DNA of 64,000 bases, taken from the NCBI RefSeq assembly GCF_000695625.1, contig NZ_JMQI01000003.1, forward strand, positions 62,001 to 126,000, read 5' to 3'. The stretch comes from Amycolatopsis rifamycinica. GTDB taxonomy: Bacteria > Actinomycetota > Actinomycetes > Mycobacteriales > Pseudonocardiaceae. The number at the start of each line of letters is the position of its first letter. Positions within the stretch are counted from its first letter, which is position 1. A model generated the notes under the pieces. It was not told where the DNA came from. It saw only the letters and a list, made by a program, of their open reading frames with translations, and made no database searches. Position numbers and translations under genes: made by a program. Shown here one piece after another: positions 25,389 to 33,560 of this stretch.

Positions 25389-27095
25389 TCAGGCCGCGGG
25401 CACCGTCCACTGCTGGTTCGCCTGGCCGTTGCAGGCCCACAGGAGCAGCTTGGTGCCGTTCGCGGTCCCCTGGTTGCTCGCGTCCAGGCACAGGTTCGAC
25501 TGCACCCCGGCGATCGTGCCGTTCGCGTTCACGGTCCACTGCTGGTTGGTCTGGCCGTTGCAGTCCCAGATGACCACCGGTGTCCCGTTGGCCGTGCCCT
25601 GACCCGACGCGTCGAGGCACTTGTTCCCGTAGACGGTCAGCTGCCGGCTCGCCGTGCGGGTCCAGGTCTGGCCCGGCCCGCCCTGGCAGTCCCACAGCTG
25701 CAGCTGGGTGCCGTTCGCCGAGGTCCCGTTCGGCACGTCGAGGCAGCGGCCGGACTGCTTGCCGGTGATCGCTCCGCCGCCCGTGGGCGTGCCGTCGGAT
25801 CCGGTGACCGTGAGCAGGACCGCCTCCCCGGCCGGGACCGAAGCCGCGTAGCTCGAAGCGAAGGTGCCGCGATCGGCCCCGGCCCACACGTCACGCACGG
25901 CGGCCGAGCCCGTCAGGCCGAGGGAAGACCACCGGGCGGTGATGGTCGCGGCCGAGCCGGTGCGGTTGAGGAGCACGACGGCCCGGCGACCGGTCCCGGA
26001 CAACACCTTCTGGTAAACCTGGAGCCCCGAAGCGTCCTCGGCGACCTTCGTGCCCTGCCGCCCGAGCGAGTCCTGGTCGATGGCGATCATTTCCCGGTTG
26101 GTGAGCGCGGCTTTCGTGGCGGCGGTCATCTCGCCGGGTTTGTTGCCCGCGATCAGCGGGGCGCCCGAAATCGCCCACAGGCTCAGGTGCGTGCGGTTCT
26201 GCGCGTCGGAGAAGCCGGGCAGGCCGGCGACGAGCATGTCAGGGTCGTTGTAGTGGCCGGGACTCTGCGCGCTCGCGTGCTGGGCGGCGTCGAAGTTGGC
26301 CAGCACGCGCGACATCGAGGGCCGCTCGCCCCAGTAGATGATGTCGCCGCTGGTGCGCCACAGGTTGGCGATGCCGGGTGCCCAGTTCCACGGCTGCTGG
26401 CCGCCCCACTCGCAGACGGAGAACACCATCGGCCGCCCGGTCTGGGCGGTGGCGCGCGCGATGGAGTCGCTGATCGCGGTGTAGGCGTTGCGCGCGTTGA
26501 GCCCTTCGGCCGAGCCGCCGCACCAGTCGACCTTCACGTAGTCGAAGCCCCAGCGGGAGAACTGGAGGAAGTCCTGGTCGTAGTGGCCTTCGGCGCCGGT
26601 GCCGGGGTAGGCGGGGTGCCCGGTCGGGTAGTAGTAACCACAGCCGTTGCGGCCGGCGTCGGTGTAGATGCCGGCTTTCAGCCCTTTGCTGTGGATGTAG
26701 TCGGCGATGGCGGACATCCCGCCGGGCCACTTCGCGGTGTCGACGGTGATATTGCCTCCCGCGTCGCGGGAGCCCGTCCACCAGCCGTCGTCGATGTTGA
26801 CGTACTCGTAGCCCGCGTCCTTCATACCGGAGGACACGAGCGCGTCCGCCTGCCGCTCGATGACGGTGTGGTCGATCGTCCCGGCGAAGGAGTTCCAGGA
26901 GTTCCACCCCATCGGCGGCTTGCTGATCGGAGCCGCCGCCGCGGCACTCGACGGAGCCGCCAAGACCACGGCCAGAGCGGACAGCAGGCCGGTGATCGCC
27001 GCGAGCACTTTCAATTTTGTCCATGAAGGACGGAAAGATGGCGGCGCTGGAGCGGTGGGTGAGGACGCGTGCGACAACTTAACCCCCATCAGCAT
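25389..27095 (-). CDS. Secreted alpha-galactosidase (GH27) with ricin-type CBM13
   Basis: This protein of about 568 residues has a signal peptide, a GH27 domain and a C-terminal ricin-type beta-trefoil. The mature enzyme starts near P-P-M-G-W-N-S-W. The nucleophile Asp is in Y-V-K-V-D-W-C and the acid/base Asp in H-Y-N-D-P-D-M. Three Q-x-W repeats (G-Q-T-W, N-Q-Q-W, N-Q-Q-W) define the carbohydrate-binding module. It should release galactose from plant galactosides outside the cell. The ATG at 27093-27095 is the best start; the real start could be two codons further in. A LacI-type operator lies about 21 bases upstream. Confidence 0.9.
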   Translation of the reverse strand: MLMGVKLSHASSPTAPAPPSFRPSWTKLKVLAAITGLLSALAVVLAAPSSAAAAAPISKPPMGWNSWNSFAGTIDHTVIERQADALVSSGMKDAGYEYVNIDDGWWTGSRDAGGNITVDTAKWPGGMSAIADYIHSKGLKAGIYTDAGRNGCGYYYPTGHPAYPGTGAEGHYDQDFLQFSRWGFDYVKVDWCGGSAEGLNARNAYTAISDSIARATAQTGRPMVFSVCEWGGQQPWNWAPGIANLWRTSGDIIYWGERPSMSRVLANFDAAQHASAQSPGHYNDPDMLVAGLPGFSDAQNRTHLSLWAISGAPLIAGNKPGEMTAATKAALTNREMIAIDQDSLGRQGTKVAEDASGLQVYQKVLSGTGRRAVVLLNRTGSAATITARWSSLGLTGSAAVRDVWAGADRGTFASSYAASVPAGEAVLLTVTGSDGTPTGGGAITGKQSGRCLDVPNGTSANGTQLQLWDCQGGPGQTWTRTASRQLTVYGNKCLDASGQGTANGTPVVIWDCNGQTNQQWTVNANGTIAGVQSNLCLDASNQGTANGTKLLLWACNGQANQQWTVPAA

Positions 27096-27115
27096 TGACG
27101 GCGAGTCGGACGGAA

Positions 27116-27131
27116 TGTGAACGCTAACACA
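27116..27131. promoter_or_regulatory. LacI-type operator ahead of GH27 gene
   Basis: TGTGAACGCTAACACA is an imperfect palindrome with TGTG and CACA ends around a central CG. This is the usual shape of LacI-family sites near sugar hydrolase genes. It suggests sugar-induced control of the alpha-galactosidase. No LacI gene is in the window. Confidence 0.5.
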
Positions 27132-27204
27132 AAGGCGCTTTTTATTGCGCCGCACCGTGAAATTTTCATTTCCTGGCCCGTTGTGACGGGCTCGTCGAGA
27201 TGAG

Positions 27205-27290
27205 GGCTCGGCGGCAAACGGGGGGCGTTTTGCCGCCGAGCCGAACTGTCGGTGATCGGGCCGGTCGGGGGGCGTGCCGGACCGATCACC
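27205..27290 (-). terminator. Tandem terminator hairpins after dus
   Basis: The first stem pairs GGCTCGGCGGCAAA (27205-27218) with its complement at 27229-27242 across a ten-base loop. The second pairs GGTGATCGG (27251-27259) with CCGATCACC (27282-27290), and CCGG extends the stem inside. They lie downstream of the leftward dus gene and before the GH27 gene. Confidence 0.65.
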
Positions 27291-27404
27291 TCAGCGTCAG
27301 ACAAGAGGGCGTGCCGCGGCGACCATGACGTCCGGGACCGGAGATCACCGAAACGGGTGACGCGCGGCCGCCGAACCCGGCGAGGCGCCGGTCTGGTCTC
27401 GGGC

Positions 27405-28544
27405 TCAGCCGCCCGAGTGCATGTCTTCCGCCTCGGGGACGCAGTCGTCGTCGGGGTCGTCGAGCCAGCCGTGTGGCAGCGTGACCTTGCCCGGGGAGCC
27501 CTGGCGTCCGCGGGGGCCGGTCGCGGCCGCCGGGAAGGGCGCCGAGTGGTCGAGCTGGGCGATCAGGTCGACGAGCTGGTCCATGGACGACAGCATCGCG
27601 AAGCCGCGGCGCAGCTCGGAGCCGACCGGGAAGCCCATCAGGTACCACGCCATGTGCTTGCGGATGTCGCGCATCGCCTTGTCGTGGCCGTCGTGCTCGA
27701 TGAGCAGTTCGGTGTGGCGGCGGAGCACGGCCGCGACCTCGCCCAGGTTGGGCGGGGTGGGCAGCGGACGGCCCTGGAACGCGGCTTCGAGCTCGCCGAA
27801 CAGCCACGGCCGGCCGAGACAGCCGCGGCCGACGACCACGCCGTCGCAGCCCGTCTCGTCGACCATGCGCAGGGCGTCGTCGGCGGAGAAGATGTCGCCG
27901 TTGCCGAGCACCGGGATGCCGGTGACGGCTTCCTTGAGCGCGGCGATCTTCGTCCAGTCGGCCTGGCCGGAGTAGCGCTGCGCGGCGGTGCGGGCGTGCA
28001 GGCTGACGGCGGCGGCGCCCTCGGCTTCGGCGATGCGGCCGGCGTCGAGGAACGTGTGGTGGTCGTCGTCGATGCCGATGCGGAACTTCACCGTGAACGG
28101 CGTGTCCCCGGCGGCCTTCACCGACTCGCGCACGATGGCTTCGAACAGCTTCCGCTTGAACGGCAGCGCGGCCCCGCCGCCCTTGCGCGTCACCTTCGCG
28201 ACCGGGCAGCCGAAGTTGGAGTCGACGTGGTCGGCGAGGCCCTCGCCGACGATGATCCGGACCGCCTCGGCCATGGTCTTCGGGTCGACCCCGTAGAGCT
28301 GCATGGACCTGGGCTTTTCGTCGGCCCCGAAGGTCATCATGTGCATGGTCCCCGGGTGCCGCTCGACGACGGCGCGGGCGGTGATCATTTCGCACACGTA
28401 GATGCCGGCGCCGTACTCGGCGCACAGCTGCCGGAAGGCGACGTTGGTGATGCCGGCCATGGGGGCGAGCACGACCGGCGGATCGACCTCGTAGGGGCCG
28501 ATCTTCAGGGCGGGCTTGCTCAAGGTCGCGGTCACACCCTCCAT
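27405..28544 (-). CDS. dus: tRNA-dihydrouridine synthase
   Basis: This 379-residue flavoenzyme reduces uridine to dihydrouridine in tRNA D-loops. The N-terminal V-V-L-A-P-M-A-G-I-T-N segment binds FMN. The catalytic cysteine is in S-N-F-G-C-P-V near residue 115. H-A-R-T-A-A-Q-R-Y-S-G and N-G-D-I are further conserved segments. The C-terminal tail beyond the helical domain is acidic (D-D-P-D-D-D-C). It is the counterpart of Rv0823c and marks the resumption of the conserved gene order interrupted at about 17.6 kb. Confidence 0.93.
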   Translation of the reverse strand: MEGVTATLSKPALKIGPYEVDPPVVLAPMAGITNVAFRQLCAEYGAGIYVCEMITARAVVERHPGTMHMMTFGADEKPRSMQLYGVDPKTMAEAVRIIVGEGLADHVDSNFGCPVAKVTRKGGGAALPFKRKLFEAIVRESVKAAGDTPFTVKFRIGIDDDHHTFLDAGRIAEAEGAAAVSLHARTAAQRYSGQADWTKIAALKEAVTGIPVLGNGDIFSADDALRMVDETGCDGVVVGRGCLGRPWLFGELEAAFQGRPLPTPPNLGEVAAVLRRHTELLIEHDGHDKAMRDIRKHMAWYLMGFPVGSELRRGFAMLSSMDQLVDLIAQLDHSAPFPAAATGPRGRQGSPGKVTLPHGWLDDPDDDCVPEAEDMHSGG

Positions 28545-28624
28545 TGTCGCTGGTGGTGTTGGTCACACCCAACCAGGGTCGCCGCGTCACCATCGCCTCT
28601 CCGGACGGCAATAGGGTTCCGCCC

Positions 28625-29590
28625 ATGACGAACACGCCCCTGCGCTGGGGAATCATGGGCACCGGCGGAATCGCCGGCGCCTTCGCCCAAGACCTGCGGC
28701 TCACCGAGTCCGGCGTGGTCGCCGCGGTCGGGTCGCGGACGGCGGACAGCGCCGAGCGGTTCGCCGCCGAACACCGCGTCCCCGCCCGCCACAGCAGCTA
28801 CGAAGCCCTCGCGAACGATCCGGACGTCGACGTCGTCTACGTCGCGACGCCGCATCCCCTCCACCACGCCAACGCCCGGCTCGCGCTCGAAGCCGGGAAG
28901 CCCGTGCTCGTCGAGAAGCCGTTCACGATGAATGCCGAGGAGGCCCGGGACCTCGTCGACCTGGCGCGCGGCAGGGACCTCTTCCTGATGGAAGCCATGT
29001 GGACGCGCTTCCTGCCGCACATCCGGCACGTCCGCGAGCTCCTGCCGAGCCTCGGGGACGTCGTCACCGTCGCCGCCGATCACGGGCAGTGGTTCGCCGA
29101 AGACCCCGCCTTCCGGCTGTTCGCGCCCGAACTCGGTGGAGGCGCCCTGCTCGACCTGGGGATCTACCCCGTTTCGTTCGCGTCGATGGTCCTCGGGGCG
29201 CCTGAGCGGGTGGCCGCCATGGCGACGCCCGCCTTCACCGGGGTGGACGCCCAGATGTCGATGCTGTTCGGGTACTCCGGCGGCGCGCAAGCCGTCCTGA
29301 CCTGCACCTTGAGCGCCGTGTCGCCGACCACCGCGACGATCGTCGGCACCGAAGCGCGCATCGAGATCGACGGGCCCTTCTACGCCCCCGCCTCCTTCAC
29401 CGTCATCCCGCGCGAAGGCGAGCGAAGCCGCTTCGAGTACGTCGACGAAGGCCGCGGCCTTCGGCACCAAGCCGACGAAGTGGCGTCGCGGCTGGCCGCC
29501 GGGGAGACCGAGAGCCCGCTGATGCCACTGGCCGAGACCGTCTCGATCATGACGACCATGGACCAGGTGCTCGCCGCGACCAGGACGTGA
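28625..29590 (+). CDS. Gfo/Idh/MocA-family NAD(P)-dependent oxidoreductase
   Basis: This 321-residue protein has a Rossmann domain with G-T-G-G-I-A near residue 12. The family signature is E-K-P-F-T-M-N (about residue 96), whose Lys is catalytic. The C-terminal GFO_IDH_MocA sandwich domain contains G-G-G-A-L-L-D-L-G-I-Y-P. It oxidises or reduces a sugar or inositol derivative; trans-dihydrodiol dehydrogenase-type members look similar. The ATG at 28625 was taken because upstream codons are not family-like. No sugar-pathway neighbour narrows the substrate. Confidence 0.86.
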   Translation: MTNTPLRWGIMGTGGIAGAFAQDLRLTESGVVAAVGSRTADSAERFAAEHRVPARHSSYEALANDPDVDVVYVATPHPLHHANARLALEAGKPVLVEKPFTMNAEEARDLVDLARGRDLFLMEAMWTRFLPHIRHVRELLPSLGDVVTVAADHGQWFAEDPAFRLFAPELGGGALLDLGIYPVSFASMVLGAPERVAAMATPAFTGVDAQMSMLFGYSGGAQAVLTCTLSAVSPTTATIVGTEARIEIDGPFYAPASFTVIPREGERSRFEYVDEGRGLRHQADEVASRLAAGETESPLMPLAETVSIMTTMDQVLAATRT

Positions 29591-29649
29591 CCCGGGATTG
29601 AGTAGTGCTACGGATCCGCAGGTGGACGCGCTGCGTGACCCTGTCCGGT

Positions 29650-31492
29650 ATGACCACCGAAGCAGATGTGCTCCTCCGGCTCGCCGGCGAGATCGACGAC
29701 CTGGGGCGTCGTCTCGCACTGGTGGGCTCCGAACTGCGGACCGTCCGGGCCGCGCAGCCCGAGCCGGCGCCGCAGCCCGAGCCGGCGCCGCAGCCCGAGC
29801 CGGCGCCGCAGCCCGAGCCGGCACCGCAACCGCGACCTGAGCCGGCGCCGCAACCCCAGCCGGCGCCGGTCCCCTGGCCGCAGTACCAGTGGCAGCCACC
29901 GCCCCAGCAGCAGTACGTCCCGCCGCCGCAACCGCCGTACGCCCCGTCCTACCAGCCCGTTCCCCGGCAGACGCTGGGCGAGAAGCTCGGCAGAAGGCGC
30001 CGGCAGCCGGGTGCTCGCCTGGGTCGGCGGGGCCGTGACGCTGCTCGGCGTCGTCCTGCTGCTCGTGCTCGCCGTGCAGCGGGGCTGGCTCGGGCCGCTG
30101 CCGCGGGTGCTCGTCGGCGCCGGGTTCGGGCTGGCGCTGGCCGGCACCGGCGTCTGGCTGCACCGCAAGCCCGCCGGCCGCACCGGGGCCTTCGCGCTGG
30201 CCGCCACCGGGATCGCGACGCTCTACCTGGACGTCGTCGCCGCGACCACGCTGTACGAGTTCCTGCCGGTGTTCGCCGGGCTCGCCGCCGGGCTGGCGGT
30301 CGCCGTGGGCGGGCTGCTGGTCGCCGTGCGCTGGGAGTCGCCGCTGCTGGCCTCCGCCGTCGTCGTCGGCTCTGCCGTCTGCGCACCGATGATCGTCCGC
30401 GGGTTCACCCCCGAACTGGTCACCTTCCTGCTGATGATCCAGCTCGCGACGGCGCCGGTGCAGCTGCGCCGCGACTGGTCGTCGCTGACCCTCTCCGCCG
30501 GTGTCCCGCCGCTGCTCGCCTCCGTGATCAGTTCGGCGTGGCTCGGCGGAGGCGGCAGCTGGGCCAACACCGCCGCGGCCGGCGGTGCCGGGCTCACCGG
30601 TGTCGTGCTCGCGCTGATCGTGCTGCGCCGCCGCGAGAACGACCCCGCGGCGCTCTCGCTGCTGGCCACCGCCGTGCTGCCGATGCTCATCGCCGCGGTG
30701 CTGCTGCCGAAGGCGCAGGCGGTGCCGGTCACCGCCGGGGCGGGCGTCGTGCTGCTCGCCGTCTGGGCGGGCCGCCGCTGGTGGCCCGGGTTCGGCGGCC
30801 AGGTGGCCGGGCTGGCCGGGCTGCTGGCGCTCCTGCAGGCGACGGTCACCCAGTTCGACGGCCCGGCGCGCGCCGGGGTCCTGCTCGGTGAGGCGCTGCT
30901 GCTGGTCGTGGCCGCGGTGGGCGGCCGCAACCGGGGCGCGCTCGCCGCCGCGCTCGGGTTCGCGGCGATCGGCGGCCTGCTCGGCGTGGTCTTCGACGTC
31001 ACGCCCGCGCTGCTGATCGTCCCCCGCACTCACGCCGCCGCCGAGGTGACCGGCGCGCTCGTCGTCGCGACGCTGATCCTCGCCGTGTCCGTCGCGCTGC
31101 CGTGGGCCGCGGCCCGGCTGGCCGTGTTCCGCGGCCCGGCCGAAGACCTGCCGATCTGGCTGCTCGCCGGGGTTTCGGCGCTGTACGGCGCCGCCGGGGT
31201 GGTGCTCTGCGGCGCGCTGCTGGCGGTTCCCGGCCGGACCGGGTTCCTCCTCGGCCACGCGCTGATCACGGTGTCCTGGACGATCGCCGCGCTCGTGCTG
31301 CTCCTGCGCGGGATCGACGTCGTCGCGCTGCGGGTGACGGGGCTGATCCTCGTCGGCGCCGCGGTGCTCAAGCTGGTGCTGTTCGACCTGTCGGCGCTCG
31401 ACGGGCTGGCCAGGGTCGGCGCGTTCCTGGGCGCGGGCCTGGTGCTGCTGGCCGCGGGGACGCGGTACGCGCGGCGGGTCGCCTCGCGGTAG
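29650..31492 (+). pseudogene. DUF2339 membrane protein interrupted by a frameshift
   Basis: The N-terminal part is read in one frame from the ATG at 29650: M-T-T-E-A-D-V-L-L-R, a coiled segment, then a Gln-Pro-Glu-Ala-Pro repeat linker. The multi-helix DUF2339 part is read in another frame and begins at about 29990 with E-G-A-G-S-R-V-L-A-W-V-G-G. The join at about 29985-29995 needs either one base removed or two bases added. A missing GC in the sequence around CTCGGCAGAAGG would restore G-E-K-L-G-A-E-G-A-G-S-R. Restored length would be about 613 residues with many membrane helices. It is either a true pseudogene, a sequencing slip, or rarely a programmed shift. Confidence 0.7.
29755..29828 (+). 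repeat. 18-base tandem repeat in DUF2339 gene
   Basis: About four near-perfect copies of an 18-base unit (CAGCCCGAGCCGGCGCCG) encode Gln-Pro-Glu-Pro-Ala-Pro. Diverged units follow. Copy number could vary by slippage. It lies about 160 bases before the frameshift. Confidence 0.85.
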
Positions 31493-31558
31493 CGGGGAAG
31501 AATTGTCGGTGCTCCGTGGTTACCTGGATCACCTGACCGACGACCAGGGGGCACCGAC

Positions 31559-31948
31559 ATGCCACAGCCGAAGCTCGCCGACCGCGCGGGCGAATCGATC
31601 GCCTGGCTGACCACAGTCACGCCGAAGGGACGGCCCGCACCACGGCCCGTGTGGTTCGTCCTCGACGGCGAGGACATTCTGCTGTTCAGCGAGCCGGACA
31701 CCGCGAAGCTCCGGCACATCGAGGCGAACCCCGACGTGAGCTTCCACCTCAACAGCGACGAGCACGGCGGCTCGATCCTCGTCGTGACCGGGAAAGCCCA
31801 CGTCGAGGCGGGCAAGGCGTCGGAGACGCCCGGGTACCTCGACAAGTACGGCGCCCACTACGCGGCGCTCGGCTTGACCGTGGCGGAGTTCGACGCCAAG
31901 TACTCTGTCCGCGTCCGCGTGGTGCCCGAGCGCTCCTGGGGGTTCTGA
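31559..31948 (+). CDS. PPOX-class (pyridoxamine 5'-phosphate oxidase-like) flavin/F420 protein
   Basis: This 129-residue split-barrel protein belongs to the TIGR03667-like group. Typical segments are A-W-L-T-T-V-T-P-K-G-R-P-x-P-R-P-V-W-F, then L-L-F-S-E-P-D-T-A-K-L-R-H-I, and N-P-D-V-S-F-H-L-N. Related mycobacterial proteins (for example Rv3369) bind F420 or flavin and reduce or bind diverse substrates. The cofactor cannot be decided here. An AGGGGGCACC ribosome site precedes the ATG. The C-terminus ends in R-S-W-G-F. Confidence 0.82.
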   Translation: MPQPKLADRAGESIAWLTTVTPKGRPAPRPVWFVLDGEDILLFSEPDTAKLRHIEANPDVSFHLNSDEHGGSILVVTGKAHVEAGKASETPGYLDKYGAHYAALGLTVAEFDAKYSVRVRVVPERSWGF

Positions 31949-31949
31949 A

Positions 31950-32507
31950 CTAGAAGCCCACGTCCAGGCAGGCGAGCCGGGTGCCGGCCGTGCCCGCGTG
32001 GCCGGGGCCGGTGTGCGTGGCGGTCTCGTGGACGACCACGGACTTCGCCCGCCGGTCGCCGAACACCCAGTCCACTGTGGACCGGGCGAAGCCGGTGCCG
32101 TCCCGGTCGGTGGTGAAGTCGAGCCAGATCTCGTTGCGGGGGTTCGCGTACGCGGGGTCGACCGACGGCTTCACCGGGTCCGGTGCGTGCTGGAAGTGCG
32201 GTCCGGCGGCGTCGCCGGTGGCGCCGCACGGCTGGGCGTGCGCGTGGGCGCCGTAGGCCCGTCCCGGCCGCAGGCCGGTGACGAGGAGCGTGGTGGTCGT
32301 GCCGGCGGCCGCGAGGCCGGAGACGCGCGCCCGGGCGCCGGCGGGGACGAGGTCGGGGCGGTACGTCACCGCGTGTGCGCCGGGGGCATACGCGGTGAAC
32401 GTGCCGTGCGCGGTCACGAACCGGACCGGTGACGACGCCGCGGCCGCGGCGCCGGGAGCGAGCACGGCGACGGCGGCCGCGGCGGCGAAAGCGGGGAGAA
32501 GGCGCAT
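31950..32507 (-). CDS. Secreted Cu/Zn superoxide dismutase-like protein
   Basis: This 185-residue exported protein has a signal peptide of about 23 residues ending near A-A-A-A. The SOD fold is visible as H-A-H-A-Q-P-C-G, then G-P-H-F-Q-H-A-P-D, then V-V-H-E, and a final G-T-A-G-T-R-L-A-C-L. These supply possible copper and zinc ligands and the disulfide cysteines. Some usual ligand positions differ from canonical Cu/Zn SOD, so activity is not assured. It is convergent with the PPOX gene and separated from it by one base. Confidence 0.78.
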   Translation of the reverse strand: MRLLPAFAAAAAVAVLAPGAAAAASSPVRFVTAHGTFTAYAPGAHAVTYRPDLVPAGARARVSGLAAAGTTTTLLVTGLRPGRAYGAHAHAQPCGATGDAAGPHFQHAPDPVKPSVDPAYANPRNEIWLDFTTDRDGTGFARSTVDWVFGDRRAKSVVVHETATHTGPGHAGTAGTRLACLDVGF

Positions 32508-32632
32508 TTCCCCTCTTTAGCGAGTCGCCCGCGGAGCCGCCATGATCATCACTCGAATGAGTGACCGATTTGGTGGAAAAGTCACGGTTTCCTCAGTGGG
32601 TGGACCGCCCCGGCCGCGGTTAAGGTCGTTTC

Positions 32633-33121
32633 GTGCCCGAACACACCGGCGAAACCCGCAACGAGCAGCTCACCCGCAACGTCGGGGAGCTGCTGCAAGA
32701 GCTGCGTGTCGCGCAGGCGGGGGTGCAGATCCTCTTCGGCTTCCTGCTGTCGGTCGTGTTCACCGACCGGTTCCACGACGCCAGCGGGTTCGAGAAGTCC
32801 CTGCACCTGTCCGCGGTGGCGCTCGCGATGGCGGCCACGGCGCTGCTGACCGCGCCGGCGGCGTGGCACCGGCTGCTGTTCCGCACGGGCAGCCGGGAAC
32901 GGATCCTGACCGTCGGCAACCGGCTCGTCCTGGTCGGGCTGGTCTGCCTGGCGCTGGCGATCACGTCGACGGTCGCGCTGATCGCCAAGGTCGTCTACGG
33001 CGAGATCGCGATGGCGATCATGGCCGCACTGTGCCTGCTGATCTTCGGGATCCTGTGGTTCGTCATGCCGATGCGGATGCACCCGGCCAACGGCGATCAG
33101 CCGACGGGCCCGCCCAGGTAG
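32633..33121 (+). CDS. DUF6328 membrane protein
   Basis: This 162-residue protein has four predicted helices (about residues 30-47, 60-82, 100-122 and 125-145) and matches the actinobacterial DUF6328 pattern: R-N-E-Q-L-T-R-N-V-x-E-L-L-Q-E-L-R-V-A-Q-A-G-V-Q-I-L-F-G-F-L-L. The conserved aspartate-rich stretch F-T-D-R-F-H follows helix one. GTG start. The last 25 bases overlap the convergent VOC gene. Function is unknown. Confidence 0.78.
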   Translation: MPEHTGETRNEQLTRNVGELLQELRVAQAGVQILFGFLLSVVFTDRFHDASGFEKSLHLSAVALAMAATALLTAPAAWHRLLFRTGSRERILTVGNRLVLVGLVCLALAITSTVALIAKVVYGEIAMAIMAALCLLIFGILWFVMPMRMHPANGDQPTGPPR

Positions 33122-33480
33122 AGCGTGTCCTCCTGGACGAAGCAGAGCGGGTTGCCGAAGGGGTCGTCGGCGTAGAACGACCGCTCGCCCCAGAACTGCG
33201 TCTCGATGGCGTCGTCCACCCAGCGCGGTCCGGCGGCACGCACCCGCTCGAACGTCTCCTCGACGTCCTCGACCGCGAGGTAGACGATCCGCGGGTCGCG
33301 CTGCGGGCGTGGCTCGCGGTGTTCGAGCGGCCCCTCGACGCACGCCAGCACCACGCCGCCGCAGGTGAAGTAGTGCCGGTTGGTGGCGATCCGCTCGCCC
33401 GGATCGCCGAAGACGGCCGCGTAGAACGCGACCGCGACCGCGATGTCGTCGACGGGCTGGATCAGCCGGAACAGCCTCAT
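33097..33480 (-). CDS. VOC (glyoxalase/bleomycin-resistance fold) protein
   Basis: This 127-residue single-domain vicinal oxygen chelate protein has an N-terminal P-V-D-D-I-A-V-A-V-A-F-Y segment and a C-terminal F-Y-A-D-D-P-F-G-N-P-L-C-F segment. These are the two halves of the fold and carry possible metal ligands. A substrate cannot be assigned. The start ATG at 33480 is preferred over an upstream codon that lacks a ribosome site. Confidence 0.8.
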   Translation of the reverse strand: MRLFRLIQPVDDIAVAVAFYAAVFGDPGERIATNRHYFTCGGVVLACVEGPLEHREPRPQRDPRIVYLAVEDVEETFERVRAAGPRWVDDAIETQFWGERSFYADDPFGNPLCFVQEDTLYLGGPVG

Positions 33481-33560
33481 GGCGCGGACCCTACCGCTGT
33501 TCATCCGGTGTTCGGCAGCAGTTGCCGGGGTGGTCGGAAGCCGCCCGTAGCTTCCCGCCC

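Larger units (their letters stand above)
27096..27404. other. Intergenic region: operator and two hairpins
   Basis: No gene is seen in these 309 bases. They contain a LacI-like operator at 27116-27131 and two perfect-stem hairpins near 27205-27242 and 27251-27290. The hairpins lie beyond the stop of the leftward dus gene. No tRNA or small ORF with convincing codon use was found. Confidence 0.6.
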
